Shown piece after piece: positions 11,165 through 23,351 of a stretch of DNA of 64,000 nt; within the stretch, counting starts at the first letter, position 1, and every line of letters begins with the position of its first letter. The DNA lies in NCBI GenBank assembly GCA_023374045.1, contig CM041778.1, positions 364,224,831-364,288,830 on the forward strand. Reading direction: 5' to 3'. Made by a program: the position numbers and the translations under genes. This DNA comes from Limonium bicolor. Taxonomy: Eukaryota; Streptophyta; Magnoliopsida; Caryophyllales; Plumbaginaceae. The notes below the pieces were generated by a model, which was not told where the DNA came from, did not search any database, and saw only the letters and a program-made list of their open reading frames with translations.

Positions 11165-14100
11165 AACTAGCTCCCGGAACTCTCTCTTAGTTCCTACTTC
11201 TTTCACACAGGTCCAACTACTCTCGAACTTCTCACATTCCCATACACTCCTCTCTCAGAGTTATAATATAATTATGTATATAGTCTAGAAGCATCACTCT
11301 CGATGTTTCTAATGTCTTTGGGAACATTACTTAAGTTCGGGTAACCTTAGGTTTAAGGGTTACCCTTACATTCCGTATACTTATACTTTTGGTTATTTTC
11401 ACATACCGGGTATAATCCTCATATAGGAGGTCGACCATGTCTCAAGGGAGTTAAACGGTCCCTTAGGTCTCTCTTACTTTTCTTACAAGTTCACATCATT
11501 GGACTAACTTCAATCCTCTCGATGGAGGTTCATTTATCTCTCCACTCTTATTTATTTCGTGGATTGTTTCAATATGGTTTCCTAACCGTTATCGGGTGTT
11601 TACTCAACCCGTACATCTCCTCACATTCTAGTGAGTTCACATGTTTGCGTTATCGTTATACTTCAATCGATAGCTTGTGTGTTTGCACGTTTCCGTTATT
11701 TTATGAAACGACCCGGTCTACGAGTCTCTAGCCATTCGTTACTCAACTATGAGTCGGTCTACACACTAAATTTGACCTCACCGGCATTCAAGCATGTTAG
11801 CTCATACAATATATAACAAGACATACATAATCAAGCAATGGTTCATTTTCATGCTTTAGTCTTGATTAAGCCGGCACGCAAACACACAAATCAGAGTAAC
11901 TCAGTTAGCATACGGGGCATGAGAAAATCATACCTTTCACCGGGGTTTTTTCTTTTACCGTGTCATCTCACCATGCTCGGTTCACACACGATCCTCTGAT
12001 AATGTTCCAAACATTATTATTAATACTAAGCTCATACGGTACATAATCAAATGCTACTCCCGTACTTACCCCGTTATCCCGTTATCTCGGTTTTACTCTT
12101 GTTAATTTGAGTTCTCACTTCTCAATCACTTTTAACACTTTCTTACACTTCTTAGGGCCTTTACATGTCACCAAACAAGGCCTAAACATCATCTAACATC
12201 ATTAACATTCAAACCCCCATCATTTACCACCTTTAAAACACTCACGGGACAATTCTGGGGGTGGTCCGGGACTTGGTCCTTACCCTAAGTCCCGGACCAA
12301 TGCTGGTCTTAACTCTCGGGTGAATAAAACAAGTGGTCCGGGACCTTGTCCTGGAGTATAGTCCCAGACCAAGGTTGAACTTGCACTCTCGGCCATTATT
12401 TAGGGGTGGTCCGGGACTTTGTCCAAGGACCAAGTCCCGGACCCTGCTAAAACCTGCTACATACATGATTTTTCAACCCCAATTCAATCCTTAATCCACA
12501 CTTAAACTTTCCCTAATTTTTCCACAAGTTTTCTACATGTTTAATCACCTTAATACATGCTCTAAACCTCTTCAAATCATAGGTTTAATCCTCACTCAAA
12601 TTCTTGCTCAAATTCACAAATTTTTCATTCTCATTTTGCACTAATGCACACTTGTGCATTTTCTAACTTCTCTTGGCACTTTGCATTTTGTTTCCATTCA
12701 TTTTGACCATTCCAAATCTTCTAAGATAATGCACTTCTAGTACCAAAGTTCTTGCCTCACTCTTAAAGCCTTAAATTCTCATTCTTTTCTAAAACTCTCA
12801 AAGAACTTAAACAACTCCATTGCTACAGATTTTTGCATCAATCTTCCCTCTTTAAATAAGTATTCCCATGGTGATTTTCTAACCCAAATCAATCCCCATC
12901 AACACCTAGTTTCTCTAGGTCAATCCTTTCTCACAACAATACTCAAACCACTTAAATTTCTACACAAATTTTGCCATAACTTGGCTACTTTTCTAACATT
13001 ACCCAAAGCTCATAACATCACTTATTTCAACCTAGAACTAACGAAAACCATCATGGGTTCTACTAGCACACAGACACATACATCCAAAACTCATCAAACA
13101 CATCACAAAGCAATAATCTCAATTGTCATGGCACTTAGGCCTCTAAATAGCTCAAAAATTCATAATGGCACTAGCATCATCACAATTCTCTCCAACTTCA
13201 ATTAAACACATCACTCCTCACATTTTGGGTTCATTCTATAACTTAACCCTTCCCAAATTCTAAAAGCATTAAATTAGGCTCTAAGGTAATTTATTTACCT
13301 CTTGTTCTCAAGCCCTGTCTCTTTCACTCCTCTTCTTCCTCTTCTCCTTTCTCTTGCTTGGAAATCGGCCAAAGGACATGGAATTGCCCATCTCCAAATC
13401 AATATTCAAAGCAAGGAATGAGTTTAAGTAAAAACACTTAACCTCATTAATTAGAAATGCTTAATGCTCTAAAATGGATGGTTACCTTGAAACCCTAGGA
13501 TGGGGCTTTGGTCAAGAATTAAAGAGGAACTCCCTCCAAGCTTTTGAGGATTGAGACAATGCTCATAAAAGGGAAGAAACAAGGCTCCATTAGAGACCAA
13601 AATTGGCCAAGGTATAAAATGGAGAAAACATGACTTTTCCTTGGATATTTTTACCTTGATAGAAAGAGGAAGCTTCAAGCTTCAAGATGGTGTGCTTTTC
13701 TCTTCAAATGACCACACCCATGAAAATGAACTTCATCCTTTTCGAATTTTGAAAAGAGAGGATGATAGGGCTTGATGAGAGGAACACAAATATGTGGTTA
13801 TTTTTGAGTTTGGAGCTTAAATAAAGCTTGAGCAAGAAGAAGAAGTGGAGGAAGCCATGGAGGGGGCTCCATTTTTGTTTCAGTACAGAGAGGAAGGGAG
13901 GAGGACGGCAGGAAGGAGGAAGGAGGTGGGAAGGAAAAGAAAGAAGTGAGGGAGGAGAGAGACTAAAATCCCCTTTTCTACTTTTTACTTTTCCTTTCCT
14001 TTTCTTTTCTTTCTTTATTTACTAACTAGATAGTATTAGATATGGGAGGCTGTTGGGCTAATAAAAACCGGCCCCACCTATACTTTAACTGGAGCATTTT

Positions 14101-14595
14101 TTGTCTTTACAGAAAACGCTCGTTATTTTACCCGGTTCGACACTATTCACTCACCGGGCCCGTTTTTCGGATTTTTCTCGTTTCTTTATTTTTAATGGTT
14201 CCTAAGCTTCCATTAATACTTAATTATAGTTATATAATCAACTATATTTTTACAGGTCTATTTGACCACTTAAAGTCACGTTTTCAGGTTTTCTCGAAAA
14301 ACGTGCTTTAAAGCTCCGTTAGCGTTTTAATCCATTATTTGGATCCGTTTTCTTCGGGAATCATTCCCACTTACTAGTTAGGCATATTTAAGCCTTAGGA
14401 ATCCATCTCTGACCCTAACCGACGTCATATACCTCCTATACTCATTTAATGCACGTTTTAGCGTTATTCACGTTTTACGCATTTTCTCTTTTCTTTTGGT
14501 TTTATTCTCTTTACCAATACTCTCTAGGCACCATTAGGCCTTTACTAATCAAATTAGAACAATTTAATCACCACTTTTAAGTCCGGGGTGTTAAA
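11165..14595 (-). mobile_element. LARD3 LTR, partial, split by LARD1
   Basis: This stretch aligns with the LARD2 LTR: 11870-11950 with 54580-54655 (a shared ATCATACCTTTCACCG segment) and 14060-14420 with 56980-57340 (shared GAAAACGCTCGTTATTTTACCC and related text). It ends GGGGTGTTAAA where sister LTRs end GGGGTATTTCA, so the terminus has decayed or belongs to a variant. The left part is missing because LARD1 inserted here. On the right it joins CACTA transposase coding sequence directly, so this element inserted into the CACTA. A minus-strand leader rich in CTTCC lies at 13310-13930. No protein coding is visible. Confidence 0.7.
12263..12443. repeat. Palindrome array in LARD3 LTR, three units of about 73 bp
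   Basis: Units start at 12263, 12335 and 12408 (spacing 72 and 73). Each is 36 bp with opposed arms GGTCCGGGAC and GTCCCGGACC; the middle unit has one mismatch. This is the positional counterpart of the LARD1 and LARD2 arrays. Confidence 0.85.
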
Positions 14596-14597
14596 CT

Positions 14598-15309
14598 GTG
14601 AAAGGAACATTTGCATGTCCGGTGTGCGAGGATGACACATGTCGGACCATTTAAAAAATTGTGGTAAGAATGTTTACATGTGTCATCGATGTTTTCTACC
14701 TGAAGATCACCCTTATCGTAAGAAGAAGAAACTGTTCAATGGTGAGGCCGCGACTCGTGTGGCCCATCTACCTTTGACCTCTGAGGAAGTGTATGCAAAG
14801 GTTAAGGACATTGTGAACATATTTGGAAACACATCGAAACCGGCAAAGAACATTTTGAAAAAATACTCTATCTTTTGGGATCTACCGTATTGGCGTCATC
14901 TGCCTGTCAGACACTGTTTGGATATCATGCACAACGTAAAGAATGTTGGAGAGGCAGTGAGCGGGACTTTGCTCAACATACCCGGCAAAATGAAAGACGG
15001 ATAGAAAGTGAGAAAAAACATGCAAGCCATGGGTATAAGAAAAGAGTTAACCCGCAAGAGAATGGGAAACGAATATACCTACCTCCTGCATGCTACACAC
15101 TTTCAAAGAGTGAGATGATCAGCTTCTGCAAATGTCTACACTCAGCAAAAGTACCGTCTGGACATTCTTCAAAGTGGAAGAACACTGTATCGATGAATGA
15201 TTTGAAACCGTTAGGCATGAAATCTCACGATTATCATGTATTGATGTTACATCTTATTCCAGTTGCAATCCGAGGGATATTGCCAAATGATGTCAGAATT
15301 TTTGACTGA
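14598..15309 (+). pseudogene. CACTA TNP2 transposase (Transposase_21) fragment
   Basis: The transposase cuts CACTA ends and acts in the nucleus. Recognisable pieces in order are a cysteine-rich start (FACPVCEDDTC), HPYRKKKKLFNG, then the family signature IFWDLPYWRHLPVRHCLDIMH and LLNIPGKMKDG, and finally YLPPACYTLSK with SHDYHVLMLHLIPVAIRGILP, typical of the downstream DUF4218-like part. The frame changes near 14655, a TAG ends one frame at 15002-15004, and the reading moves to another frame near 15050. The N-terminal half is absent, cut off by the LARD3 insertion. The family call is firm; the gene cannot function. Confidence 0.85.
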
Positions 15310-16225
15310 TTATTTGAATGAAGCAAAATCAATCAGTATCCCAAAACCACGACACTACGGCAGATATAAAGGCAAAGGTGTCATTGGAAGAAAGATTGTG
15401 CAAGTACCACGACAACTGATTCATCAAGAACATCTGTTTTTGTTACAACACCTTGAGGTTGTAGAACCTTTTATTTGATACTAATGTGAATGAGTTGAGA
15501 CAACAAAATCCTACCAGAGACCACATTTGGCTTACGAAAAAACACAATTGAATGTTTGTCCAGTGGTTCAAAGAGTATGTGTTTGAAAAAGCATCATCGA
15601 ATTCAGAAGTTGTTAGTGAAGAAATCAGATGTTTAGCAATAGTTACTGAACCTAATATTATAACATTTGAAGGGTATGACATTAGTGGGTATACTTATTA
15701 CACTACACGCCAAGATGCTAAATCAACAAACCAGAACAGTGGAGTAAAAATAGAAGCGATATTCAATGAGTACCACATCGGTAACCGTTCTCAACCAGTG
15801 AGGAGCTCTAGCTGGTATTACGGTGTTATCGAGGAAATTTGGAAGCTAGACTACCATATTGTTTCGTTTCTAGTGTTCCGCTGCAAATGGGTGGACAACC
15901 GACATGAAATCCAAAACGATGAAGGGCTTACATCGGTTGATCTCACACATGCTAGTTTTCAGGATGATCAGTTTGTTATGGGGAAAGATTGTGACCAAGT
16001 GTGGTATGTTCAGGATCTAAAAGACTCTAGATGGTGTTGTTCTTCCAGGTAGAAGACCGGTTCTGATTGAAAATGAAAATGAGGATGATGATGACAATGA
16101 GACGACAGAAGGAACAACATTGTTTCCCACGGGGTTGCGGGATTTGAATGATGATACCCATAACGACTTGATTTATGCATGGTCAGACCATGACGAGGGT
16201 GTTTGGGTTGATAACACGAAATGAT
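15310..16225 (+). pseudogene. CACTA transposase C-terminal region with DUF4216-type segment
   Basis: The open stretch 15552-16052 includes SSSWYYGVIEEIWKLDYH, VFRCKWVD and DQVWYVQDLKDSRW, which are characteristic of the DUF4216 domain that follows Transposase_21 in plant CACTA proteins. The end of the frame slips at about 16040: the following bases encode an acidic tail (16070-16220) in another frame. Together with 14598-15309 it would have formed one transposase gene. The molecular role of DUF4216 is not established. Confidence 0.75.
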
Positions 16226-16396
16226 AGAAGTTTTTATGTTAGGTAGCTAGACGATAGTAGTTGTACATTTGTTTTAATTTTGATTATTTGTTGGTTTATG
16301 GTACTGTTATGTTAAATATTTTTCCATGAATCATTCAACATTTATATTTACATTTTAAATTCATCCAATTAATTTGACTAACTTATCTTTACTACA

Positions 16397-18290
16397 GTGG
16401 ATGTTCACCCTATGGACCAGCCTACTGGAGAAGCTGATCCTCATCGGATGAGACCAGCTAAACGAGTCACACGGGGAGGAAAGAAGGGGGACACAGCTCA
16501 ACCACCGGAGGATGAGGCTTGTCCATCACAGCAGATGACAGAGCCAGCAGCTGCCTCCTCCTACGGACAGAAGGTGAAGAAGAGAGGTGCCACCCGTGCA
16601 GTGAAGGCTAATAAAGGTCCCCCCACAAAGCCTGTGCAGTTCAATGAGTACAACCAGCCGTACGGTAATTGGAAAAAGAATTATGTTGCATATGCTGGCC
16701 ACCTGGTCAAGACGTACTGCAACATAAACCACAATTGGAAGCAAGTGCCACAATCATTGAAGGACACTATGTTTGGGCTTCTTTGGGTATGTTATTTTTT
16801 TATAATATGTTATATGATTTTGGAGTTTCTCGTTACGTGTGTTTCTAACTGTTTAACTAATTGTTTATGTAGGCTCGATTTTGTGTAGATCCTTCTCTCA
16901 AGGATGATGTGCTGAAAAAAATGGCGCGGCAGTTCCGTGACCATAGAAACTGGCTGGCCGACAGGTAGATTCATGGAGGTTCTCAAGACCCAGAATCGGA
17001 TGATCCAGAAGGAACTGGCAAACTTCCACCCTGGGAGGTGTACGAGGGCATCACTGAGGAGTAGTGGATACAGTTTGTTGAGTATCATCACACACCGGAG
17101 TACTAGGTAGATCTAATTCTCATTTGTCTTTTATACATTTCGGCGGTTTTATTTGCTTGTTTGTATCTTACACATTATATGTATTTGTAGGCTCTTCGTG
17201 CGAAACAGCAAGCTAATGCGAAGAAAAATCTATACCCACATCACTTAGGCGGTAAAGGTATTGCCGAGTGCGTACCAGAGTGGGAGCAACAGGGCTTGCT
17301 TCCAACAGATGAGTCACTGGATTCTAGCGCCAGGAGGATGAAGGTCTAGAAGTTGAGTCGAGTGCCAAAACACTCGACGCCAGAAAATCCTAGTATGATG
17401 ATGGCACGAGAGCCATTATCAATCATATGGTGAGTATCTAATTTCGGTACATAAGTTTAATAATTGTTTTCGTAACTGTAAACTAATGAATTATGTTATT
17501 TGTGTGTTTTATAGGAGGAGTTAAGCTCTCAAGTTACTGAAGGTTCTTGGACTCTGAGCAGATAGAATGATCCCCTTTCTTGCGCTCTTAGAAAGGTGGA
17601 TCATCCTAGCCGTGCTATTGGTTTTGGTGGACAAGTTGGTATCGGCCAAGCTTGTGGCAATCCCAGGTCTAGGAAAGGCTCACAGGTAAGGATGGTCAGC
17701 TATGAGGAGCATTTGAAGATAATTGCTGATCTAGAGCAGAAGATCAGGGGGAACATTAAGTAGGATCTTCAGAATATGGTCGCTGAAGAGTTGTCCAAAA
17801 TACGCTCACAGATGTTCAGCAGTCAAGAGGTGACTAGACCAACACCTGGACCATCAGTTGATCATGAGGAGAGCACACCAGTACGGCAGAGTAGTGTGCA
17901 CTCAGTAGATCCCTATCCACATGCATCTCTTCAGGCTAGACACATTAACTTAGAAAATAACATTATTTATTATCACCAATCTATTTCGATTGTGTCTGTC
18001 TAACCCTTCTCTACTTAATGTTCCGGAACCCCTTGAGTGCACGTTGTTCATGCCGATGGGAGGTGAGGATGTTATGGCGGGGTAGGGTAAATTGCTTCCC
18101 TCATCTCATACAGACATCGTGCATGGTGAACTACTCCGATAGTATCATGCTCAAGTGCTTGTGGATGATTATGTGGTAGAACATGCTGATGCTGCTTTGC
18201 CGGTACCTCGGCCACAGAGACGAACACTTCGGTCTGCACAAACAACTACAATCCAGTGGCCAATTACATGGGTCAAAATCCCGAGCCAGG
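16397..18290 (+). pseudogene. CACTA second gene, TNPA-like (Transposase_24) part
   Basis: The frame opening at 16397 encodes a basic, proline-rich segment followed by YGNWKKNYVAYAGHLVKTYC. It reads to about 16787, where GGTATGTTAT looks like a splice donor; an acceptor (TTGTTTATGTAG) near 16872 leads into RFCVDPSLKDDVLKKMARQF. Further blocks are at 17190-17350 (AKKNLYPHHLGGKG), 17519-17700 (DHPSRAIGFGG) and 17776-18000. TNPA-type proteins bind the subterminal repeats of CACTA elements. In-frame stops (for example at 17347-17349 and 17761-17763) disable it. The exon structure is inferred from GT-AG sites only. Confidence 0.65.
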
Positions 18291-18779
18291 TAAACACAAA
18301 GAACACTTATTCTAAAATTATAATCATGCAATATTTAAATTAATATATGGTTCAGGGTGAGTCGCTTAATCCTAATTAATCAACAACTTAGGAAAATGTC
18401 AAGTCGAAAAAGTTATAGAGAGAAAGGAAAAAGTGTTGCCACACCAGGTCCTACGAGGACATCTACCAATTTTGCGATGAGACATGATTTAGTAGAGCGA
18501 CACTATTGAATGGGTTGTCTCAGAACTTGTGACTTCTGTACTTGGCATTGTTGGTGACATCACCTCATAGTGATACGATCACTGTGGAGGATGCCTAGGG
18601 TCTTTTTCACCACCACGAAGCCGGAGGGCGGACTCATAAGTTCGATATATATATGTCCGACTTCATTGATGTATTCAAGAAGGACTAGTTATATGTATCG
18701 ATTCTCAAGTCAGCTATCATGTGAGCAATCTTATACATTTTCCTATCTTAATGCAGACTTGAATTAGTTTTTTTTATAA

Positions 18780-19900
18780 AAACGCTATTCACTGATGTTG
18801 TTGTCTTTATGGTGCTGGCATGTGCAATTTAAGGCGCTGCGAGATTATCATCACTACGTACTGCGATTTGACTATGTCAATGGACTTGGAAGGTCTTATG
18901 CAGTACTTGACGAATGCAATAGTTGAATGTGCAGATAAGTCATACATTATGCTGCCATATTATCAAGGGTAAGTCATACTTTCACATCTTATTATGTTTA
19001 TTTATAAGTTATGTTATTCGTGTTATGATTTCAATTTTATTCAACTATGTGAGAAGTCGACATTGGTCGTTGTTGGTTGTGGCCATGAAGCACTTGAGAA
19101 TCTTTTAGTTTGACTCACTTGGTGGGAGGGCCAAGAAGCCACATATAACATCGCCTCTAATGAAGTGACCTATTTGATTATACAACATTTGTCATAATTT
19201 AATAAATTGTTTCATTATTTTTGATTAATCTGTGTATTACATCCAAACTGTTTATTTTGTATAGTGCCTTTAAAGCTTCACTTTTGACAATGCAAAGGCA
19301 AGTGAAGAGCATCCCGTGGACTCTGGCGAAGGTAATTTTACTTATTTTGTGCAAATAGTTAACATGTTAATAGTAGACCTACAAGTATGACTGATAACAT
19401 CCATGTGTGAATGTATAGTGTCCAGTACAACCTGGTGGATCAGAATGTGGTTACTATGTTATGAAGTTTATGCATGACTTAGTAGCATCATCTGTACTTT
19501 TGTCAGAGAAGTCATTGGACAAGGTATAAGACTATCTTTGAAAGTCTTTGTTTATACTCCCTCCGTCCTGAATTGACCGTCCTGTTGCTTTTATGACATG
19601 TTTTTTCCACTTCATATTAAGCATATAAGATAAAATATTTTATAAAACTAATTTTTGTAACATATAGTTTATCATGTAAGGATTCATATGCAAAATTTAA
19701 ATTTTCAAATTAATTTATCTATATGTTAAAAATTGAAGTCAAACGACATGTCCAATAGTAAACAGGACGGTCAATTCAGGAGAGGGAGTATGATTTTATC
19801 CTTTGTCACACTTGCACAGTTTCTCATTAGTATTCATTTTTGTTTGTACAAGGCTTCGAGGAACTGGTGGGCAGAGGACATTACTAGAGAATCAGGATAA
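18780..19900 (+). pseudogene. CACTA-borne Ulp1/C48 cysteine protease domain remnant
   Basis: Ulp1-type C48 proteases cleave SUMO-like proteins; many plant CACTA and Mutator elements carry such a domain. The catalytic set can be placed: His in HWSLLVV (19061-19063), Asp in FDSLGG (19112-19114), Gln at 19428-19430 and Cys in GGSECGYYVM (19446-19448). A TAG at 19106-19108 interrupts the frame just before the Asp. The segments are separated by intron-like AT-rich stretches, and a MITE lies downstream at 19557-19788. It is probably the C-terminal part of the same gene as the TNPA-like region. Confidence 0.7.
19557..19788. mobile_element. Stowaway-type MITE
   Basis: The ends are CTCCCTCCGTCCTGAATTG and its inverted counterpart ending CAGGAGAGGGAG, with a two-base gap in one arm. 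TA is duplicated at both sides (19555-19556 and 19789-19790). At 232 bp and AT-rich inside, it fits Stowaway elements mobilised by Tc1/mariner transposases. It inserted in the CACTA. Confidence 0.9.
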
Positions 19901-20270
19901 CTGAGGTGCTCAAGGGAATATTCAAAATTCATCTCCACGGACGTACTTAATATTTAGTTTAGTTTGCATTGAACGTAACTGTATTAAATTAGATTAAATG
20001 TGGTGAATTGTATTGTAATGGAGTGATGAAGTGGTGTGTGATAGTGTGGTGTGGTGAAGTGTTGTGGGTGAAGTATGGTCAGAATTCTCTCTTTCTTGCA
20101 TATATTGATGTGTACGATGCTAGTGGCCGTTTTATGGGTTTATGGTATGTTACAAAGGCGCCCCACTGTGGTGGCAACATTAATAATGTTTTTACAGATT
20201 TGTTTGATTATGTGGTGTATTTGGTCGATCCATTTACAAGGCTGGAATGGAAAAAAACAAAAAAATAGTA

Positions 20271-20602
20271 TCTATTCGGCGGTTCCTATTATAAAACCGC
20301 TGAAATAGGTTGTTTGGTCAACGAAAACAGTCAAAGACCATATCTTTGGCGAAGATCTATTTCGGCGATTGCTAACTAAGAAACCGCCGAAATAGGTTGC
20401 TAGGTCAACGAATTCTGGTCAGACGGCGGAGGTCTATTTCGGCGGTTCTTATTAGCAACCGTCGAAATAGACCTACTATTTCGTCGGTTTTACACCGTCA
20501 AAATAGGGTATTTACTCTATTTCGGCGGTGCCCATTTTAACGGTTTAAACCGCCGAAATAGACCTTCTACAACCACCAAAATAGGTGGTTTTTCTACTAG
20601 CG
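20271..20602. repeat. CACTA subterminal repeats and right terminus
   Basis: The motif CTATTTCGGCGGTT and its reverse complement recur at least eight times, mostly as opposed pairs that would form hairpins (for example 20441 with 20458 and 20517 with 20549). Such subterminal arrays bind TNPA-type proteins. The terminus at 20589-20602 corresponds to CGCTAGTAGAAAAA on the minus strand, where CACTAGTAGAAAAA is usual. Confidence 0.8.
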
Positions 20603-21154
20603 TGCATAACTCTCTAATCATGGCTGGAAAATTTTGGTGTTGGTTTTCGTTTTTTAATTTGTGAAGTGGACATATGTTCCACGTGATTGAATTTGTGTGT
20701 GCGCATATACTACGAATGTGGGTAGGAGTGGTACGAATGAGGTTGTTTGGAGACTTTACACAGCTAATATGAAATAGTTTACTCTTAATCATTAATCATG
20801 GTTAAACTGTAATCATGGTTATTTTACCTTAGCAAAAGACATTACTCTATAATCGTGCATGTACGTTCACAAAGGAAAAAGAAAAATGTTATCTATTTGA
20901 TCAGTAATGAATGATACGGAACTCGCGACCCATCAACAACCTCCAATGATGGTCTGGGGACAATGCCCATATATGCCCAGCAACATCCGGCGGTGGTTGT
21001 GGTTTGGTTACCAATATGGCATGGTTTTTGCTTGCTCGAGCATATATGATTAACCTTTAATACTCTGAAGGATCGTTGATCCTCATTACCCAAAAAACTA
21101 AAGATTGACTTGATAAACACTGATCAATACAAGACGAATCTTTCCTTATAAAAG
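20603..21154. other. Unassigned sequence between CACTA and LINE-like element
   Basis: AT-rich, with no convincing gene. A 75-codon minus-strand frame at 20893-21120 resembles nothing I recognise. This may be original flanking DNA that received the CACTA and the LINE-like insertion. Confidence 0.4.
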
Positions 21155-23351
21155 AATATGACAATCCGAAATCAAAACCCTGGCGATGGTCTCTCTCCCC
21201 TCTCCGACTCTTCCTCTCCCCCCATCCTCGCTTACCAGCCTCTCAACATGCCCCCACCAGAAACGACATTTTGCAAGCGTGCCTTTCTACCAGCCATGAG
21301 GAACGAGAGATGTACCTGCAAGAAGCGCAAATGGAAGGACAGAAGAATCTCGACAATATACAACTGGAAGTCTCAGCCGTCGGACAGGAGAGAAGGGGTA
21401 ACAGGGTGGAAGAGTTTTAGGTGCGGCTGTGCTCATCCATCCCGGGGGGCTGAAGTGTGCTCTTACAAATCTCGTACCAGAAAGGATAAAGTCCGCAAGG
21501 AGGACAAGGTTGGTCGAGGATTTCGCAGGTATAGTGGCTCACGCAACCAGAGGGATAGTTCCAGATCCAAAGTATCGCGGGCGTCGTCGAAGCCCCCTGG
21601 TAAGCGAGTGGTGCGGTCGGTGCGGGAAGGGGTGATTGGCAGTCAGGGCCGCTCTGGGACGGTGGATGGAGAGGAGTTGACAGGAGATGGGCAGGGCTTT
21701 ACCATATTTGTTGATAACCTTCACAGAGGGGTGGACGGTAGAGCCTTGCGCTGGCTCTTTTGCCGGGAAGGAAGAATCAAGCGTTCTTTATATCCAGCAA
21801 GAGGCGTCTGAATAATCCCCTATTTTGCTATATTGAGATGTGCTCGAAATCGCAAGGCACAGTAGCGTGGAAAGAATCCACGGTAGGAAAATTCATGGGA
21901 CACAGATTATTTGTTCGCCAGGCTAAATATGAGACGAACTATTCTACGGGGGGTGGTAACCGTTCTCCGATGAAGAATGGTGGTAAGAATGTTCCAGCTG
22001 GTACTGGCGATGGGCCTTGTGGATGTGCCCCAGTCTGGCGGGGTCTCATGGATGCGGTTCAGAATGAGGAGGTCCGTGGTTGCGCCTCCGGCTGCCGGTA
22101 AAGAGGGGGGGGGAAGTCCCGTGGTGACGGCCGCCTTGGAAGTCCGAAAGGTGGGAAAAAAATATGTTATTGTTGTTGCCCTTCTTCAAACCGAGGAGCC
22201 GGCTCCAGCTGATGCTCCCCTTCTCTGCCATCGTTGTCCAAGGATTCAAAAGTGGATTTGGGCCATGTGCTCGTGCTTCTGATGGTGGGGGCCATCTCGA
22301 TGAATGGGATACTTTTTGACCCATGGAGGGAACTGTCCTATTGGGCGTGTCCAATTGTAGGCTTTGGCCAGTTTTTTCCAATCTAACTGTTGGGTGGGGT
22401 CAGTCACAAAGTTGGGGTTTTACTGGCCTTATTATGCCAGTACGGGCTGCTACCAAGGTGGGCGGAACAACCGCCCCCCACACGGCTGCTCAAAATGCAA
22501 ATGTTGGGGTCAATGGGGATCTTTGTCAAGGGGCAGTGGGGGGAGCGGTGTCCGGGGCAAGTGTCCATCGCAAGCCTAATTGTAAGGTCTCGGGCTCTGA
22601 TCCGGTGGAGGAGTATCATCAACAATGAGAGGGAGAGGACTGGAAGAGGATCTTCAGTGGATTGTTGATCCTGGCAATGATGAAGATGTGGGGTGTTGGT
22701 ATTAACTCGGGACATGAACCAGCTATGGAGGATATCTTGATCAATGACAGGGAGGGTTAGAGAATTATATCCCTCAGGATCAAATTGATGGAGGATGAAT
22801 TAGATGATATTGGCCTTAGTAGCCTTTTCGCGGACCCGGAATTTCCCCCGGGGTTCGAACCAACTAAAGGCCCTTCCGTTTTGGAGGAAGACCCGGAGGA
22901 GGCAGCTGTATAGAGGAGCAAGACAAACTCTATCTTTGCAAGCAGATTGGTTGATCGTCCCTGACGAGAAGCTTACCTTTCTAATTATGAAGGGATCATC
23001 CGAAATCAGGAGAGCGAGCTATTGCCGGAGAAGTCACGATGAGAGTGAAGAGTCAAAAGAGGAGTCCAATAGATGCTCTAGGAGGACATCTAAAGAAAGG
23101 GCAAGAGAGGTCGTGGGGCTGGACCCCGAGGTTTAGTAAGTTTCACGGGCTAGTAAGGTGGTCATGCGGGGCAAGAAGAAGGCTAAGTAGATTTAAGAAT
23201 CCTCTAGCTAGTAAGATTAATAGGGCTAGAAACATTGTGTACTTTCTATATGTTTTTCTCTAAAATGTCTTTAAGCGGGAAAGGCATTATGCCTCAGTAT
23301 GCTATGTAAGCTGGACAACCAGCCAATTATCAAAAAAAAAATATGAACAAT
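21155..23351 (+). mobile_element. LINE-like non-autonomous insertion with target-site duplication
   Basis: AATATGACAAT (21155-21165) recurs as AATATGAACAAT (23340-23351) directly after a poly(A) run (23332-23340), the pattern left by LINE-type target-primed insertion. The 2.2 kb between begins with a pyrimidine-rich leader and an RRM-containing frame, as in ORF1 of many plant LINEs. No endonuclease or reverse transcriptase is visible, so it would be an internally deleted or gene-like passenger. The duplication has one indel, so coincidence is not excluded. Confidence 0.55.
21158..22100 (+). pseudogene. RRM protein, LINE ORF1-like
   Basis: The first open stretch (21158-21811, 217 codons) is basic and rich in Arg and Ser, and ends in an RNA-recognition motif: GFTIFVDNLHRGVDGRALRW carries the RNP2-like IFVDNL. 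The RRM continues in another frame (21760-22101) with AFFISSKRRLNNPLFCYIEM and FMGHRLFVRQAKY. Plant LINE ORF1 proteins often have this RRM and bind their own RNA; an SR-splicing-factor-like gene is the alternative. At least one frameshift near 21790 splits the domain. Downstream (22100-23260) only short overlapping frames are present. Confidence 0.6.

Larger units (their letters stand above)
14596..20602 (+). mobile_element. CACTA (En/Spm) transposon, right part
   Basis: Order on the plus strand: TNP2-type transposase remnant, DUF4216-type segment, TNPA-like (Transposase_24) segment, Ulp1/C48 protease segment, then subterminal repeats and a terminus. The right end reads TTTTTCTACTAGCG, which is the usual CACTA terminus with one substitution, followed by TGC as a possible 3-bp target duplicate. 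The left end is missing because the LARD3 LTR interrupts the transposase gene. Multiple stops and frameshifts show it is dead. A Stowaway MITE sits inside it. Confidence 0.85.

Noticed and set aside
20893..21120. A 75-codon minus-strand frame with a Cys/Trp-rich segment
   Set aside because: No family recognised, no flanking exons or splice sites that support it, and it lies in a gap between two transposons.
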